NCBI GenBank assembly: GCA_003105035.1
Contig: PQAL01000033.1
Coordinates: 141,613-205,612, forward strand
DNA length: 64,000 nucleotides
From: Anaerolineales bacterium
GTDB taxonomy: Bacteria; Chloroflexota; Anaerolineae; Anaerolineales; UBA4823
Reading direction: 5' to 3'
A model generated the notes under the pieces. The model did no database searches, was not told the origin of the DNA, and saw only the letters and a list, made by a program, of their open reading frames with translations. The position numbers and the translations under genes are program-made. This document shows, one piece after another, positions 17,691-25,954 of the stretch; position 1 is the stretch's first letter; every line of letters starts with the position of its first letter.

Positions 17691-18020
17691 TTAGAAATAC
17701 AAAGGCAAGCTCAAGTAGATGAAAAGCAATAAGGCACATGAGAATGGAATAGCCCCAAGGATTATCCCAATCAACGCAATGCCTGTTCCCGCCTCACCGG
17801 ACTTCTTGATCTGAAACAGGGCGACTATCCCGCTGATTATGGCAGTGAGTCCGGAGAGTGGCATGAGGATATAAGCGATCAACAGTAGGGGATTTTGACT
17901 GGAAGGAATCTCAAGGTTGGAAGTATAAACAATAACTACGCAAAGAACGGCTATTATTCCAGCAATCAGGCTCACCAGAGAAGCGATATTCCTGCGATAG
18001 GTCTTGGGTGTGTCTTCCAT
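17691..18020 (-). CDS. DUF4190-like small membrane protein
   Basis: A 109-aa protein with three helices (about residues 12-32, 44-68, 78-106). Between helices two and three is the motif ALFQIKKSGEAGTGIALIGIILG, which matches the DUF4190 pattern of a polar loop followed by GxGxAxxGxxLG. Proteins of this type are unstudied and often found in multiple copies. A paralogue with the same layout is at 20462-20803. The start at 18020 follows GGAGGCAGGT. A 59-aa membrane ORF follows within 4 bp. Confidence 0.7.
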   Translation of the reverse strand: MEDTPKTYRRNIASLVSLIAGIIAVLCVVIVYTSNLEIPSSQNPLLLIAYILMPLSGLTAIISGIVALFQIKKSGEAGTGIALIGIILGAIPFSCALLLFIYLSLPLYF

Positions 18021-18215
18021 ACCTGCCTCCTGTGAGTGCTAAGATTTGCCCTGATAATCGGATGTAATCAGAGTATATAACAGATTTATACGTCAAATAC
18101 GAACTATCTGGGAATTAATAATATCAAAATCCCCCAAGATGACTTGACGGATCGTAATTAATTTAATCCATCGACTGATACTGAAGCGCCCTGTTAAAAA
18201 ACCGACATGGACCGT

Positions 18216-18419
18216 TTACTTGAGGATCCCATGTTCGTAAAGGTAGAGAAAAATCAGGATAAAGAGCAACCCAGCCCACATGAAGCAGCCAAACGCAATG
18301 GTAAGCCATTTACAGCCTGCAGGTTTATTTTTATATACAGTGCGTGCCAACCAACTGATCAGTAACCCTGCTGCTACGAAGGCTGCGAGTATATAGGGAT
18401 TATCACTGAAATCCTGCAT
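18216..18419 (-). CDS. 67-aa two-helix membrane protein
   Basis: A short protein with two hydrophobic helices (about residues 9-26 and 38-62) separated by a basic loop, RTVYKNKPAGCKW. No family recognised. It stands between two unrelated minus-strand genes, 70 bp from the one upstream. There is no catalytic or metal site. Coding is plausible from composition and helix layout, but the ribosome site is not clear. Confidence 0.5.
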   Translation of the reverse strand: MQDFSDNPYILAAFVAAGLLISWLARTVYKNKPAGCKWLTIAFGCFMWAGLLFILIFLYLYEHGILK

Positions 18420-18489
18420 AACGCTTCTCCCCTCGCAGCCTGTTCACTTGTGAACTCGGCTCATACCCTTGCCAGGCACGTGACCAGCT

Positions 18490-19032
18490 CTACCTTGTTT
18501 TTGCCAGCTGGCGAATGCGCTCTAGCTTGAGCTCTCCGACTGCACCCCAACCCTGCACACCCTCGGGGACGGTAGGGCGGAACTGCTCATATAGCCCAAA
18601 AGCTCGCCGCTCCAGCTCATGGGGAGGATATGCGTGCGCCAGAGCTTCAAGTGCCTGGCGTGCTTCGTCTAGCCCTGGACCGAATTTCTTTTCAAGGTAA
18701 CGCTCGACGCTTTGCGGGTCGATCGCTTCGTCCTTATTGGTTGCCCGCAGCCCATGCTCGGTTTGCACAGCTGGGATACGCCTGCCGACCACTTCGACCC
18801 ACAGCACCTCACCTGGTTTCCGCTCCCTTGGCTTTTTACTGGCCTTTTCATCCAGCTCAGCTTCTACCTTCGTGTAAATACCCAGCCGCTGACCTTTGGA
18901 TTGGGCAGTCAACCCTGCTACCGCTTTCCCGAGGGTCAGGGCTTCTTCGTGGTTATACCCAAGTCTTTCAGCTACAATTGCACCCCACAGCGTTAGCACC
19001 GGGGCACGGTTGATTTTAATTGTGTCAGTCAT
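18490..19032 (-). CDS. Conserved-looking soluble protein of unknown function
   Basis: A 180-aa soluble, charged protein. The N-terminus TDTIKINRAPVLTLWGAIVAERLG then GYNHEEALTLGKAVAGLTAQSKGQ looks like a helical fold; the middle (PGEVLWVEVVGRRIPAVQTEHGLRA) has beta strands; the C-terminus is helical and rich in Glu/Arg. I recall no named domain. The start has AGGAGGG upstream and codon use looks normal, so it is very likely a real gene. GC content is higher than in the A/T-rich flanking gaps. It is next to the promoter region of the divergent secreted protein. No basis for a functional guess. Confidence 0.65.
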   Translation of the reverse strand: MTDTIKINRAPVLTLWGAIVAERLGYNHEEALTLGKAVAGLTAQSKGQRLGIYTKVEAELDEKASKKPRERKPGEVLWVEVVGRRIPAVQTEHGLRATNKDEAIDPQSVERYLEKKFGPGLDEARQALEALAHAYPPHELERRAFGLYEQFRPTVPEGVQGWGAVGELKLERIRQLAKTR

Positions 19033-19126
19033 TTACTCATCCCTCCTGTTGACATGCATCCCCATTATACAATCGACCCAGATTGAGAAGGCGATGATTC
19101 GATATTTTCATCGCTGATTTTAATTA

Positions 19127-19154
19127 TTGACAACCATTTAGATTTTTCTATAAA
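19127..19154 (+). promoter_or_regulatory. Promoter of the secreted protein gene
   Basis: TTGACA at 19127-19132 and TATAAA at 19149-19154 are 16 bp apart, an almost ideal housekeeping promoter on the plus strand. Transcription would begin near 19161, leaving a leader of about 235 nt before the coding start at 19397. Confidence 0.65.
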
Positions 19155-19265
19155 ATATTTAGAAAATAAATCCAGGGCGGTTATTCCTTAAGCAGCTCAC
19201 CAGGCTATCTACAACTTCATCAAGCACCGCTAGGTAACTAGAAACAGGTATCTATTGGAGGGGAG

Positions 19266-19307
19266 GTGATCACTGTCATTAGTTGCTTGTCTACTGTGAA
19301 CCGGTAG
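19266..19307 (+). CDS. Possible 13-codon leader peptide
   Basis: Inside the long leader, 19257-19271 contains GGAGG followed by GGAGGTGATC, a ten-base match to the complement of the 16S rRNA 3' end. A GTG at 19266, four bases after the first GGAGG, opens a 13-codon ORF ending in TAG at 19305-19307. It could be a leader peptide that controls the downstream gene or simply a standby ribosome site. No runs of a single amino acid are present, so classical amino acid attenuation is unlikely. Confidence 0.25.
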   Translation: MITVISCLSTVNR

Positions 19308-19396
19308 ATATCTCAAGTAGGATTGACTAACGACTGCCAATGTTTTGATAGAGCCAATCTAAACCGTAAATGCATTTTTACCCTGAGGAGGATAGC

Positions 19397-19951
19397 ATGA
19401 GGCGCAAAATTCATGTTCGCAGTGTCCTGATCGTAATGCTGCTGGCGATTTGTTTCGTCATACCCGCCAGCGCAACAAAGCCTGTTCACGAAAGAGAAGC
19501 CATTGAAATTGATTTTCCTGACTGGGACACCTGTGGGCCTGTCTTAGGGGTCTGGGTGGCTGGACACCTTGATATGAGGGGAAGTTCATTTTTATGGTTC
19601 GATAAAGATGGACAAATAGTAGGTGAAACTTTTACAGGCTCTAATGTAGGAAGTGTTTCGTATGAAGACAGAACTGTCCATACACGGGCGAGTGGACTAA
19701 CCAGAATCACATATCTTGGTTTTGAAAATGGAGTCTGGAGAGACAGGGTCGAGATTTCTGGTACTTCATGGATCATGGCGATTCCTGGTCATGGTGCGGT
19801 CGTCGGCACTTCCGGGCGATCGGTCTTCGAGGAAGCTTGTGTTGAGGTCACTCCGGGGGACTGGCAGTGCTCAATCACTTCATACGAATGGTCAGGTATA
19901 TCTTTTGATGATCAAGAACTACTATGTAATTACCTGGTCTACGGTGAGTAA
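19397..19951 (+). CDS. Secreted protein of unknown function
   Basis: A 184-aa protein with a clear Sec signal peptide, MRRKIHVRSVLIVMLLAICF then VIPASA with probable cleavage after residue 26. The mature part is beta-rich with four cysteines (DTCGPV, EACVEV, DWQCSI, LLCNYL) that could form two disulfides, consistent with an exported protein. Length and pattern suggest a small beta-sandwich or barrel. I chose the ATG at 19397 because GAGGAGG lies 6-12 bases upstream; the longer reading from 19370 would put the ribosome site inside the gene. It is monocistronic, with its own promoter and a following hairpin. Confidence 0.7.
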   Translation: MRRKIHVRSVLIVMLLAICFVIPASATKPVHEREAIEIDFPDWDTCGPVLGVWVAGHLDMRGSSFLWFDKDGQIVGETFTGSNVGSVSYEDRTVHTRASGLTRITYLGFENGVWRDRVEISGTSWIMAIPGHGAVVGTSGRSVFEEACVEVTPGDWQCSITSYEWSGISFDDQELLCNYLVYGE

Positions 19952-19990
19952 TAAGGAATAGCGCGGATTTTATCGAATCTTTACAAATAG

Positions 19991-20020
19991 GGGCTGTCCC
20001 AAAAGTAACTGAGACAGCCC
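19991..20020 (+). terminator. Hairpin after the secreted protein gene
   Basis: GGGCTGTC at 19991-19998 pairs with GACAGCCC at 20013-20020. It lies 40 bp after the coding end; no U-run follows, so termination may be inefficient. Its sequence resembles the hairpin after ftsH (GGGCTGCC/GGCAGCCC). Confidence 0.5.
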
Positions 20021-20035
20021 TGCATCATGACGTAC

Positions 20036-20095
20036 GGGCGAAGCATTCAGATGGTGCCGGTTGATGTCAGATCGTCAGGCTTGAATGCTTCGCCC
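20036..20095. repeat. 14-bp inverted repeat with 32-nt centre
   Basis: GGGCGAAGCATTCA (20036-20049) is repeated exactly in inverse orientation at 20082-20095. The arms are GC-rich within an A/T-rich gap and the whole unit is 60 bp. It looks like a REP/MITE-like dispersed palindrome rather than a terminator, since no U-run follows and a separate hairpin precedes it. Confidence 0.6.
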
Positions 20096-20461
20096 CTACC
20101 GCCATACAACCGGCATGAAAATAAGGAACGGACGCTTTTTGCCTTTCTATTATTTATTATTAAGATAAGCACCCCCCTATCAACCAGCATAATTAATGTG
20201 AGGTCAATCTACCAATCCAACGGGTGATAGAGTGGGTCTTTGACGGGAACTTCGAAGGTGATATTGCAACCAGGCATTCATAGCAACACCTCGATCATCG
20301 ACAGGCGACCTGCATATACCTACTCATACTCATTCATCCTGGCACACTGGTAAAAAGATATCCATCTATTTGGACAGCCCATTTTTCTGTATCATAACAG
20401 CATAGTTCACCATCAAAGCTCACAGAAAATAGCTGAGTAATGGGCATTATTAAAATCGCGG
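20096..20461. other. Non-coding gap
   Basis: About 366 bp of A/T-rich sequence between the inverted repeat and the DUF4190-like gene. The short ORFs on either strand lack ribosome sites and coding-like composition. I see no RNA gene. Confidence 0.5.
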
Positions 20462-20803
20462 TTACCCATTCCGTATAAATAATTGATAAGCAAAGGCAAA
20501 AATTACCAGCAGCCCCAGCGCCCCTAAAATGATTCCCGCAATACTGATGCCTTTTCCCTCTCGGTGATCCTCTCTAATTCGTTGCAAAGAGAGGATGCCC
20601 GTGGATATGGCTGTAATTGCTGCGCTTATGCTGATTGCAGGCGTGCAAATGAAAAGCAACAAACCAATCCCATATTGATATTCAGGGGGCAGTAATCTTG
20701 CCAATAGGATATCCAGCGGATAAACCAGGATCGAAATGATGCCAGCCACTAAACTCACGATCGAGGCGTTGTTTTTGGGTTGTGTCGATTGGATTGTTTC
20801 CAT
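20462..20803 (-). CDS. DUF4190-like small membrane protein (paralogue)
   Basis: A 113-aa protein with three hydrophobic segments (about residues 13-34, 44-70, 84-108) and the loop LSLQRIREDHREGKGISIAGIILGALG, matching the DUF4190 pattern. The N-terminus QPKNNASIVSLVAGIISIL aligns with YRRNIASLVSLIAGIIAVL of the protein encoded at 17691-18020, so the two are paralogues with the same topology. Function unknown. It stands alone, with a weak ribosome site. Confidence 0.65.
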   Translation of the reverse strand: METIQSTQPKNNASIVSLVAGIISILVYPLDILLARLLPPEYQYGIGLLLFICTPAISISAAITAISTGILSLQRIREDHREGKGISIAGIILGALGLLVIFAFAYQLFIRNG

Positions 20804-20950
20804 TTTTCTTTTTTTGGCTACCTGCTCTTAGCTTGCTGATTAGTTGGTTTCAATATTTTTCTCGAAATGTTAATCAGATTTTGCTGAAACCAAAATGTGC
20901 TCATTATTCTAAGTTTATCACTGGATCAATGTCAATCACAGACGCAGCAT

Positions 20951-21277
20951 TTATTTTCCTACCCAGTTAATTTGATTGCCTCTGTCGTTCCTTTCCAAGG
21001 TGACCGTGCCAAAGGGAAGTTTGACATTGCGGATACTATCGCGCAGGAATTTTTCCAGGTGTGCACATGGATAACGTTCAGCTGTGCGTTCGCCATACGT
21101 GAGGCGCATTTCAACTGCCAATCTGGCCAGTATTTCGGGATTTGTGCGCATAAAGCTTCTGACCCAAGCCATCATGCCCATATAAAAGTCCAGCTGGACG
21201 ATAATTTTCTTGCAGCGAGTGATCTGTTGATGGGTGAGTACGCTGAAAATTGCCTGGTGCCATTTCTTCACGCACAT
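20951..21277 (-). CDS. Hypothetical 108-aa protein, possibly a gene fragment
   Basis: The ORF has a protein-like composition in its C-terminal two thirds (PEILARLAVEMRLTYGERTA, RYPCAHLEKFLRDSIRN) and ends with a short beta-like tail. I do not recognise a family. There is no ribosome site, and an in-frame TAG lies five codons before the ATG, so this may be the 3' part of a longer, damaged gene. ORFs on the opposite strand and in another frame upstream (to about 21473) overlap it and look less protein-like. Confidence 0.35.
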   Translation of the reverse strand: MCVKKWHQAIFSVLTHQQITRCKKIIVQLDFYMGMMAWVRSFMRTNPEILARLAVEMRLTYGERTAERYPCAHLEKFLRDSIRNVKLPFGTVTLERNDRGNQINWVGK

Positions 21278-21593
21278 CAGGAAACCCGGCTAGAGGTAAC
21301 AAACAATATGTTACGCCTTCCCATCCTGTCTGGTGAAGGCCACCGGAGGATAGTTTGGAAAACCCAAGCTGGATTCCCTTTGTTTTTAATATAAACTTAA
21401 GCAGAAGTGGAAAATATAATAACGAAAATTTGTTTATTGATTCAAAATAGTTCAATACGCTCAATTTTTTCACTACGAGCAGGATGTCTACGATGAGCTC
21501 ACCCCAGATTTGTCTTAATGAAGCTTAATCCTGCACCTCTTTACACCTTTTTTCATTGGGTTACAATTGACCATGGGGGTGGAGGAGGATTCA
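21278..21593. other. Gap upstream of ftsH
   Basis: About 316 bp of A/T-rich sequence. It should contain the ftsH promoter, but I cannot choose a convincing -35/-10 pair. No RNA gene or repeat is visible. Confidence 0.4.
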
Positions 21594-23513
21594 ATGGAAT
21601 CAGAAAAACAGCCAAAAAGATCAAATCTCAATCCCATTTGGTGGGTGATCATGGTCGGCCTGCTGGCCTGGAACCTGTATGCATTTTGGCCACGCAGCCA
21701 ACCGCAGATTACACTGCCATACAGCAGTTTTATCGCGCAGGTAAAGGATGACCACGTAAAAACGGTACAGATCAGTGGTAGCTCAATCAAGGGTGAATTC
21801 ACCCAGCCAATGCCGGGGTCTGATTTGATATTGCCCACGGCACCGGTTCCAGGCACAACGGTTGGATCCACCACGCCAGTCACCTACACCACATTCACCA
21901 CCACCTACCCAGAAGTAGTTGGTGATACGACCTTGCTCCCATTATTGACCGCACACAACGTTGAAGTTAGCGTTACACCCTCATCCAGCCCATTGCTGGC
22001 TTTGGTGCTAACCTACGGTTTGCCCATCCTGCTGATGGTGGGTTTCCTGGTGTTATTGGGCAGGCAGGCTTCACGCGGGCAGGAAACGATCTTCTCTTTC
22101 GGGCGCAGCAAAGCCCGCCGCTTCGTGGAGGATAATAACAAGGTCACTTTCAAGGACGTAGCCGGTGCGGATGAAGCCAAGCGAGAGCTGAAGGAGGTGG
22201 TGGATTTCTTGCGCAGCCCGCAGAAATACCATAAATTAGGGGCGCGCATCCCACGCGGGGTGCTGCTGGTGGGGCCTCCCGGAACAGGCAAAACGCTGCT
22301 TGGTCGGGCAGTAGCTGGAGAAGCCAACGTCCCATTCTATAACATCAGTGCCTCTGAATTCGTCGAGATGTTTGTGGGAGTGGGCGCCAGCCGGGTACGC
22401 ACCCTGTTCGAACAGGCAAAAACCACCGCACCTGCCATTGTATTCATCGACGAGCTGGATGCAGTGGGTCGTCGCCGTGGGGCTGGCATCGGCACCGTGA
22501 ACGATGAACGCGAGCAGACCCTCAACCAGCTGCTGGTGGAAATGGACGGGTTTGATGCCAACCATGAGATCATCATCCTGGCTGCCACCAACCGGCCAGA
22601 CGTGCTCGACCCGGCCTTGTTACGCCCGGGCCGCTTTGACCGCCAGGTGAATGTCGCATTACCTGACCGTAAGGGCAGGGAAGGTATCTTGCAGATCCAC
22701 ACCCGTCAGATCAACCTGGCCAGCGATATCGATCTCAACACCCTGGCGCGCTCCACAACAGGCCTGAGTGGGGCAGACCTGGCTAATTTATGCAATGAAG
22801 CCGCCCTGGTCGCCGCCAGCAAGAACCACGACAGCGTGGATATGCAGGATTTTGAGGAGGCCATCGACCGTATCATCTTGGGAGAGGTGCGTCCATTGAT
22901 ATTAGAAGAGGAAGACCGGCGCATCGTGGCCTACCACGAGTCAGGGCACGCCCTGGTGGCATGGCTGACGCCGAACACTGACCCGGTCCACAAGGTAACC
23001 ATAATTCCGCATGGGCGTGCCCTGGGGGTGACGGAGCAGATGCCAGAAGAAGACCGTTACAACTACACCAAGGATGAACTGCTGGCACGCATCCGTGTGA
23101 TGCTGGGCGGGCGCTCAGCTGAAGAGATCGCCTGTGACGATATCACTACCGGGGCAGAAAATGACCTGGTGGAAGCTACCCGACTTGCCCGGCGTATGAT
23201 CACCCGTTGGGGGATGGGCAGCATCGGCCTGCAGACGATCGATACGGATGAAACACAACCCTTCTTAGGTTATGAGCTGACCCAGGGCAGGGACTATTCT
23301 GAACAGACTGCCGCGCTGATTGATCGCAACATTCAAGCGATCCTTGACCAGTGCCATAATGAGGTAAAATCCATGCTTGAGCGCGAACATGCTAAGCTGG
23401 ATGCCCTGGTGGATACATTGCTTAAGGACGAGACCATTGACCAGGATGACCTGGAGCGTATCCTTGGCCCACGTGTAGGCGCAGCGATGCTCGCAGTAGA
23501 TTCTAAAGCGTAA
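21594..23513 (+). CDS. ftsH: ATP-dependent zinc metalloprotease FtsH
   Basis: A 639-aa membrane AAA+ protease that degrades misfolded or regulatory membrane and cytosolic proteins as a hexamer. Membrane helices are at about residues 15-33 and 135-155, enclosing a short periplasm-side domain rich in Thr and Pro. The AAA domain has Walker A GPPGTGKT near 226, Walker [16 protein letters not shown] and the second region of homology [20 protein letters not shown]. The protease has HESGHALV (HEXXH zinc site) near 450 and the third ligand in the [10 protein letters not shown] segment. The ATG at 21594 follows GGAGGAGGA by five bases; the upstream TTG and ATG are inside that ribosome site. A strong terminator follows, so it is monocistronic. 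Confidence 0.97.
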   Translation: MESEKQPKRSNLNPIWWVIMVGLLAWNLYAFWPRSQPQITLPYSSFIAQVKDDHVKTVQISGSSIKGEFTQPMPGSDLILPTAPVPGTTVGSTTPVTYTTFTTTYPEVVGDTTLLPLLTAHNVEVSVTPSSSPLLALVLTYGLPILLMVGFLVLLGRQASRGQETIFSFGRSKARRFVEDNNKVTFKDVAGADEAKRELKEVVDFLRSPQKYHKLGARIPRGVLLVGPPGTGKTLLGRAVAGEANVPFYNISASEFVEMFVGVGASRVRTLFEQAKTTAPAIVFIDELDAVGRRRGAGIGTVNDEREQTLNQLLVEMDGFDANHEIIILAATNRPDVLDPALLRPGRFDRQVNVALPDRKGREGILQIHTRQINLASDIDLNTLARSTTGLSGADLANLCNEAALVAASKNHDSVDMQDFEEAIDRIILGEVRPLILEEEDRRIVAYHESGHALVAWLTPNTDPVHKVTIIPHGRALGVTEQMPEEDRYNYTKDELLARIRVMLGGRSAEEIACDDITTGAENDLVEATRLARRMITRWGMGSIGLQTIDTDETQPFLGYELTQGRDYSEQTAALIDRNIQAILDQCHNEVKSMLEREHAKLDALVDTLLKDETIDQDDLERILGPRVGAAMLAVDSKA

Positions 23514-23539
23514 GCATCGAGATTAAGAATAAATAACGT

Positions 23540-23574
23540 AAGGGCTGCCCCATATAGTTTTTGGCAGCCCTTTT
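23540..23574 (+). terminator. Intrinsic terminator of ftsH
   Basis: A 10-bp stem (AAGGGCTGCC with GGCAGCCCTT, 23540-23549 and 23563-23572) with a 13-nt loop, followed by a T-run, 27 bp after the ftsH stop. Confidence 0.85.
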
Positions 23575-23630
23575 CGTTTACTAATATTTATTTACCAAAC
23601 TTGAGGTTTACCGTAGCTTAGCCAACAGCA

Positions 23631-25646
23631 CTATTTCACTGGAAGGAATCTCTGTGTATGTCGGAAATACCAGCGGATATAGCCTGATTCGACTGGTAAA
23701 ATGCCCAACTCGTACGCCTCGTTGTTCAGCGGCATACCTCCAGTAATCTCGAGATTTCCACCCTGGGCAAGCATCTCCTGGATGGTGATAGGCGGTGAGC
23801 TGCTGAAGCCATGCTGGAGCAAGGTGGTGTAATTCGGAGCAGGGATCACCTGATCTGCAACTGTCTCACATTCTTCCTTTTCATCATTGTATCTCTCCGC
23901 ATGAGCTCCGTACGTCACCGTGGCTGAGCCACCTTCAGATTGAAGGTCTCCCACCGAAAAGGCATAGCCGTCATATGTGCCATCAAACTTCATAATAATG
24001 TTACCGCCTGCCTCAAGCCCATGGGTCAGGTAGTTGTGGCAATTATCACGGTCATACTTGCCGTATTTCACCTCGTCAAAATCAAGCTTCACCGTATCTT
24101 CACCCCGAAGGGCGTAGGTTTTCACATTGGTCGCCATCATCACGCGATGATCCTCTGTCCACATTGGCCAGCCGGATTCACGAGCATATCGCTCAAGTCC
24201 CGGGTTCGTGCCGCTCAGGTTTAAAGCAACACTGATATGCCCAAGCCACTCGTCGCATTCGGCCAGCTCAGCGATTTTATTATTCATGGCATCCACTTTG
24301 GCCGAGCTGCCTCCCACCAGGATGAGCAGTTGTAATACATTTGTCATTTCGCGGATGCGAGCACAATTGGGATCTTTCAGCAGGTCATCCGCCATCTTCT
24401 CCACCAGTGTAGCAGCCTCATTCAATAATCTGGCAGCCAGTTCAAGCTCCCCAAAGGCAGTCGCCAGGTCGGCTGCCTGGAGTAAATGGGAGACAGCCGA
24501 AGGTCCTGGGTAGCTGGCAGCATAGGCTTCAGCAGCTTCCGCAAGCTTACCCAAGCGGTTTACCATTTCCTGTTGTGACTCGGGGCTGTTCGAGCCGGTG
24601 CGCGTATGCTCCCATTCCATGATGCGACCCCATTCCTGTACATCGATTAAGGCATCCTGATAGGTCTGGTCATCGCTGGCGAATATGGGACGGAATAAAT
24701 GCTTCATGGCGGATAGTCCTTGCTGCAATAAAAGATCTGGCAAAACCGCTTCAACATGCGGTACAAATAATCCAATGTGAGAGCTGAGCTGAGAGACAGT
24801 GCACAACAACCCCCCATCTGATTCTGGTATGCAAGCCCCATCGTCTACCTGCCATTCTCCGGCTTGCGCATCGAAGATCGCCAGGGTTGGATTGGCAGGC
24901 AAGTTCACATCGGGTGAGATTTTTATGGAAATCGCCTTCCCGGGTGTTATAGACACGGCAGTACCATCATCCGTGCTTCCCTCGATGGCCAATACAAAGG
25001 CCAACTCCATCTCCGCGCCATTGTTAAGCGGTGCCTGGGCTGGTCCAACATTGTGGACGTTTACGGTCGTTGCCTCAAGGATCGTCGGTAAAGGTGAGAC
25101 AGAATCTGCTGGAATCGAGATCCCTGCTTGTAACTGACCAGCCTCTCCAACTTCCAGCCTGGCTTCTTCTCCCGAATTCACCAACAGGAAAGCCTGGAAA
25201 GGTGTGAGGCGGCTTTCGAAGAAGGCGGTCCCGTTGATCGGCGTCCCTGGCCTGGTAAAAGAGGTGGCATAACCCAAAGACTTGACTGCCAACCAGCCTT
25301 CCGAGCTGCCCTCCAGGTCTCCTGAAACCGCCCCGTTGATGTCGGTGATTGCATCCGCTACCAGGGCATAAGGGACAGGTGTTACATCTGGATCGAACAC
25401 AAATCCGAGCACAGATGGGTTAGCTGAACCAGTAGTGGTTTGTAATGGCTGTTCACTGACCGCATCTGAGGCCTCAGGATTGATGGATTGCGTTTCAATG
25501 GTTGATTGCACATCAGTCCCAGTGATTTGCTCTCCTGCTACCGTGGGCTTTGAAGGCTGGCAGCTGGGGAGGGAAGCACCGATCAGCGTGATAATGATTA
25601 TCAGGCACAATACCTGAGCAGTTGTGTGGGTTTTAGGCAAGTGCAT
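23631..25646 (-). CDS. Large lipoprotein of unknown function
   Basis: A 671-aa exported protein. The signal peptide ends in a lipobox (GASLPSC, Cys near residue 29), followed by a Ser/Thr/Gln-rich linker. Residues about 75-135 look like a carboxypeptidase-regulatory/Big-like beta domain (GFVFDPDVTPVPYALVADA); about 200-290 contain a ZU5-like or sandwich domain (SISIPADS... and GTAVSITPGKAISI) ending near a cysteine pair CIPES/LLCTVS; the middle (about 320-470) is alpha-helical and TPR-like; the end is beta-rich. No enzyme motif was seen. The ATG at 25646 follows GGAGG by seven bases. It may bind a surface ligand. A hairpin and about 300 bp separate it from the upstream hydrolase gene. Confidence 0.7.
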   Translation of the reverse strand: MHLPKTHTTAQVLCLIIIITLIGASLPSCQPSKPTVAGEQITGTDVQSTIETQSINPEASDAVSEQPLQTTTGSANPSVLGFVFDPDVTPVPYALVADAITDINGAVSGDLEGSSEGWLAVKSLGYATSFTRPGTPINGTAFFESRLTPFQAFLLVNSGEEARLEVGEAGQLQAGISIPADSVSPLPTILEATTVNVHNVGPAQAPLNNGAEMELAFVLAIEGSTDDGTAVSITPGKAISIKISPDVNLPANPTLAIFDAQAGEWQVDDGACIPESDGGLLCTVSQLSSHIGLFVPHVEAVLPDLLLQQGLSAMKHLFRPIFASDDQTYQDALIDVQEWGRIMEWEHTRTGSNSPESQQEMVNRLGKLAEAAEAYAASYPGPSAVSHLLQAADLATAFGELELAARLLNEAATLVEKMADDLLKDPNCARIREMTNVLQLLILVGGSSAKVDAMNNKIAELAECDEWLGHISVALNLSGTNPGLERYARESGWPMWTEDHRVMMATNVKTYALRGEDTVKLDFDEVKYGKYDRDNCHNYLTHGLEAGGNIIMKFDGTYDGYAFSVGDLQSEGGSATVTYGAHAERYNDEKEECETVADQVIPAPNYTTLLQHGFSSSPPITIQEMLAQGGNLEITGGMPLNNEAYELGILPVESGYIRWYFRHTQRFLPVK

Positions 25647-25689
25647 GGGAACCTCCACTGAAGGGATGACCGTGTGGAAAGGATATTAA

Positions 25690-25727
25690 AGAAAAAAATC
25701 GAAATCCTTGTTAGAGGATTTCGATTT
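25690..25727 (-). terminator. Intrinsic terminator or attenuator on the minus strand
   Basis: A perfect 13-bp stem (25696-25708 with 25715-25727, 6-nt loop) followed on the minus strand by a run of seven U. It lies 228 bp after the alpha/beta hydrolase stop and 44 bp before the lipoprotein start, so it may end the first transcript or attenuate read-through into the second. Confidence 0.75.
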
Positions 25728-25954
25728 AGAGTTCAGGCCTTCGTTATAAAAAAATCCCCACAATGCTGGAGCCTGCATGGATGGGTCAGTTGTAATTTAG
25801 ATGATATCACATTATGTTGTGAATTTCAACACGAATAGCAACCAAGATATTCGCCCTTGGAAAAGAGATTTAGCACTATCCAACGTCTATTTATTGATAT
25901 CCTATGCTGCTTTGCTGGACTAGAAATTAATCTATCTATCCGTAATCAAAAATT

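Noticed and set aside
20897-21394. 165-codon plus-strand ORF opposite the hypothetical protein
   Set aside because: Residue composition is unlike a folded protein, there is no ribosome site, and the opposite strand looks more protein-like.
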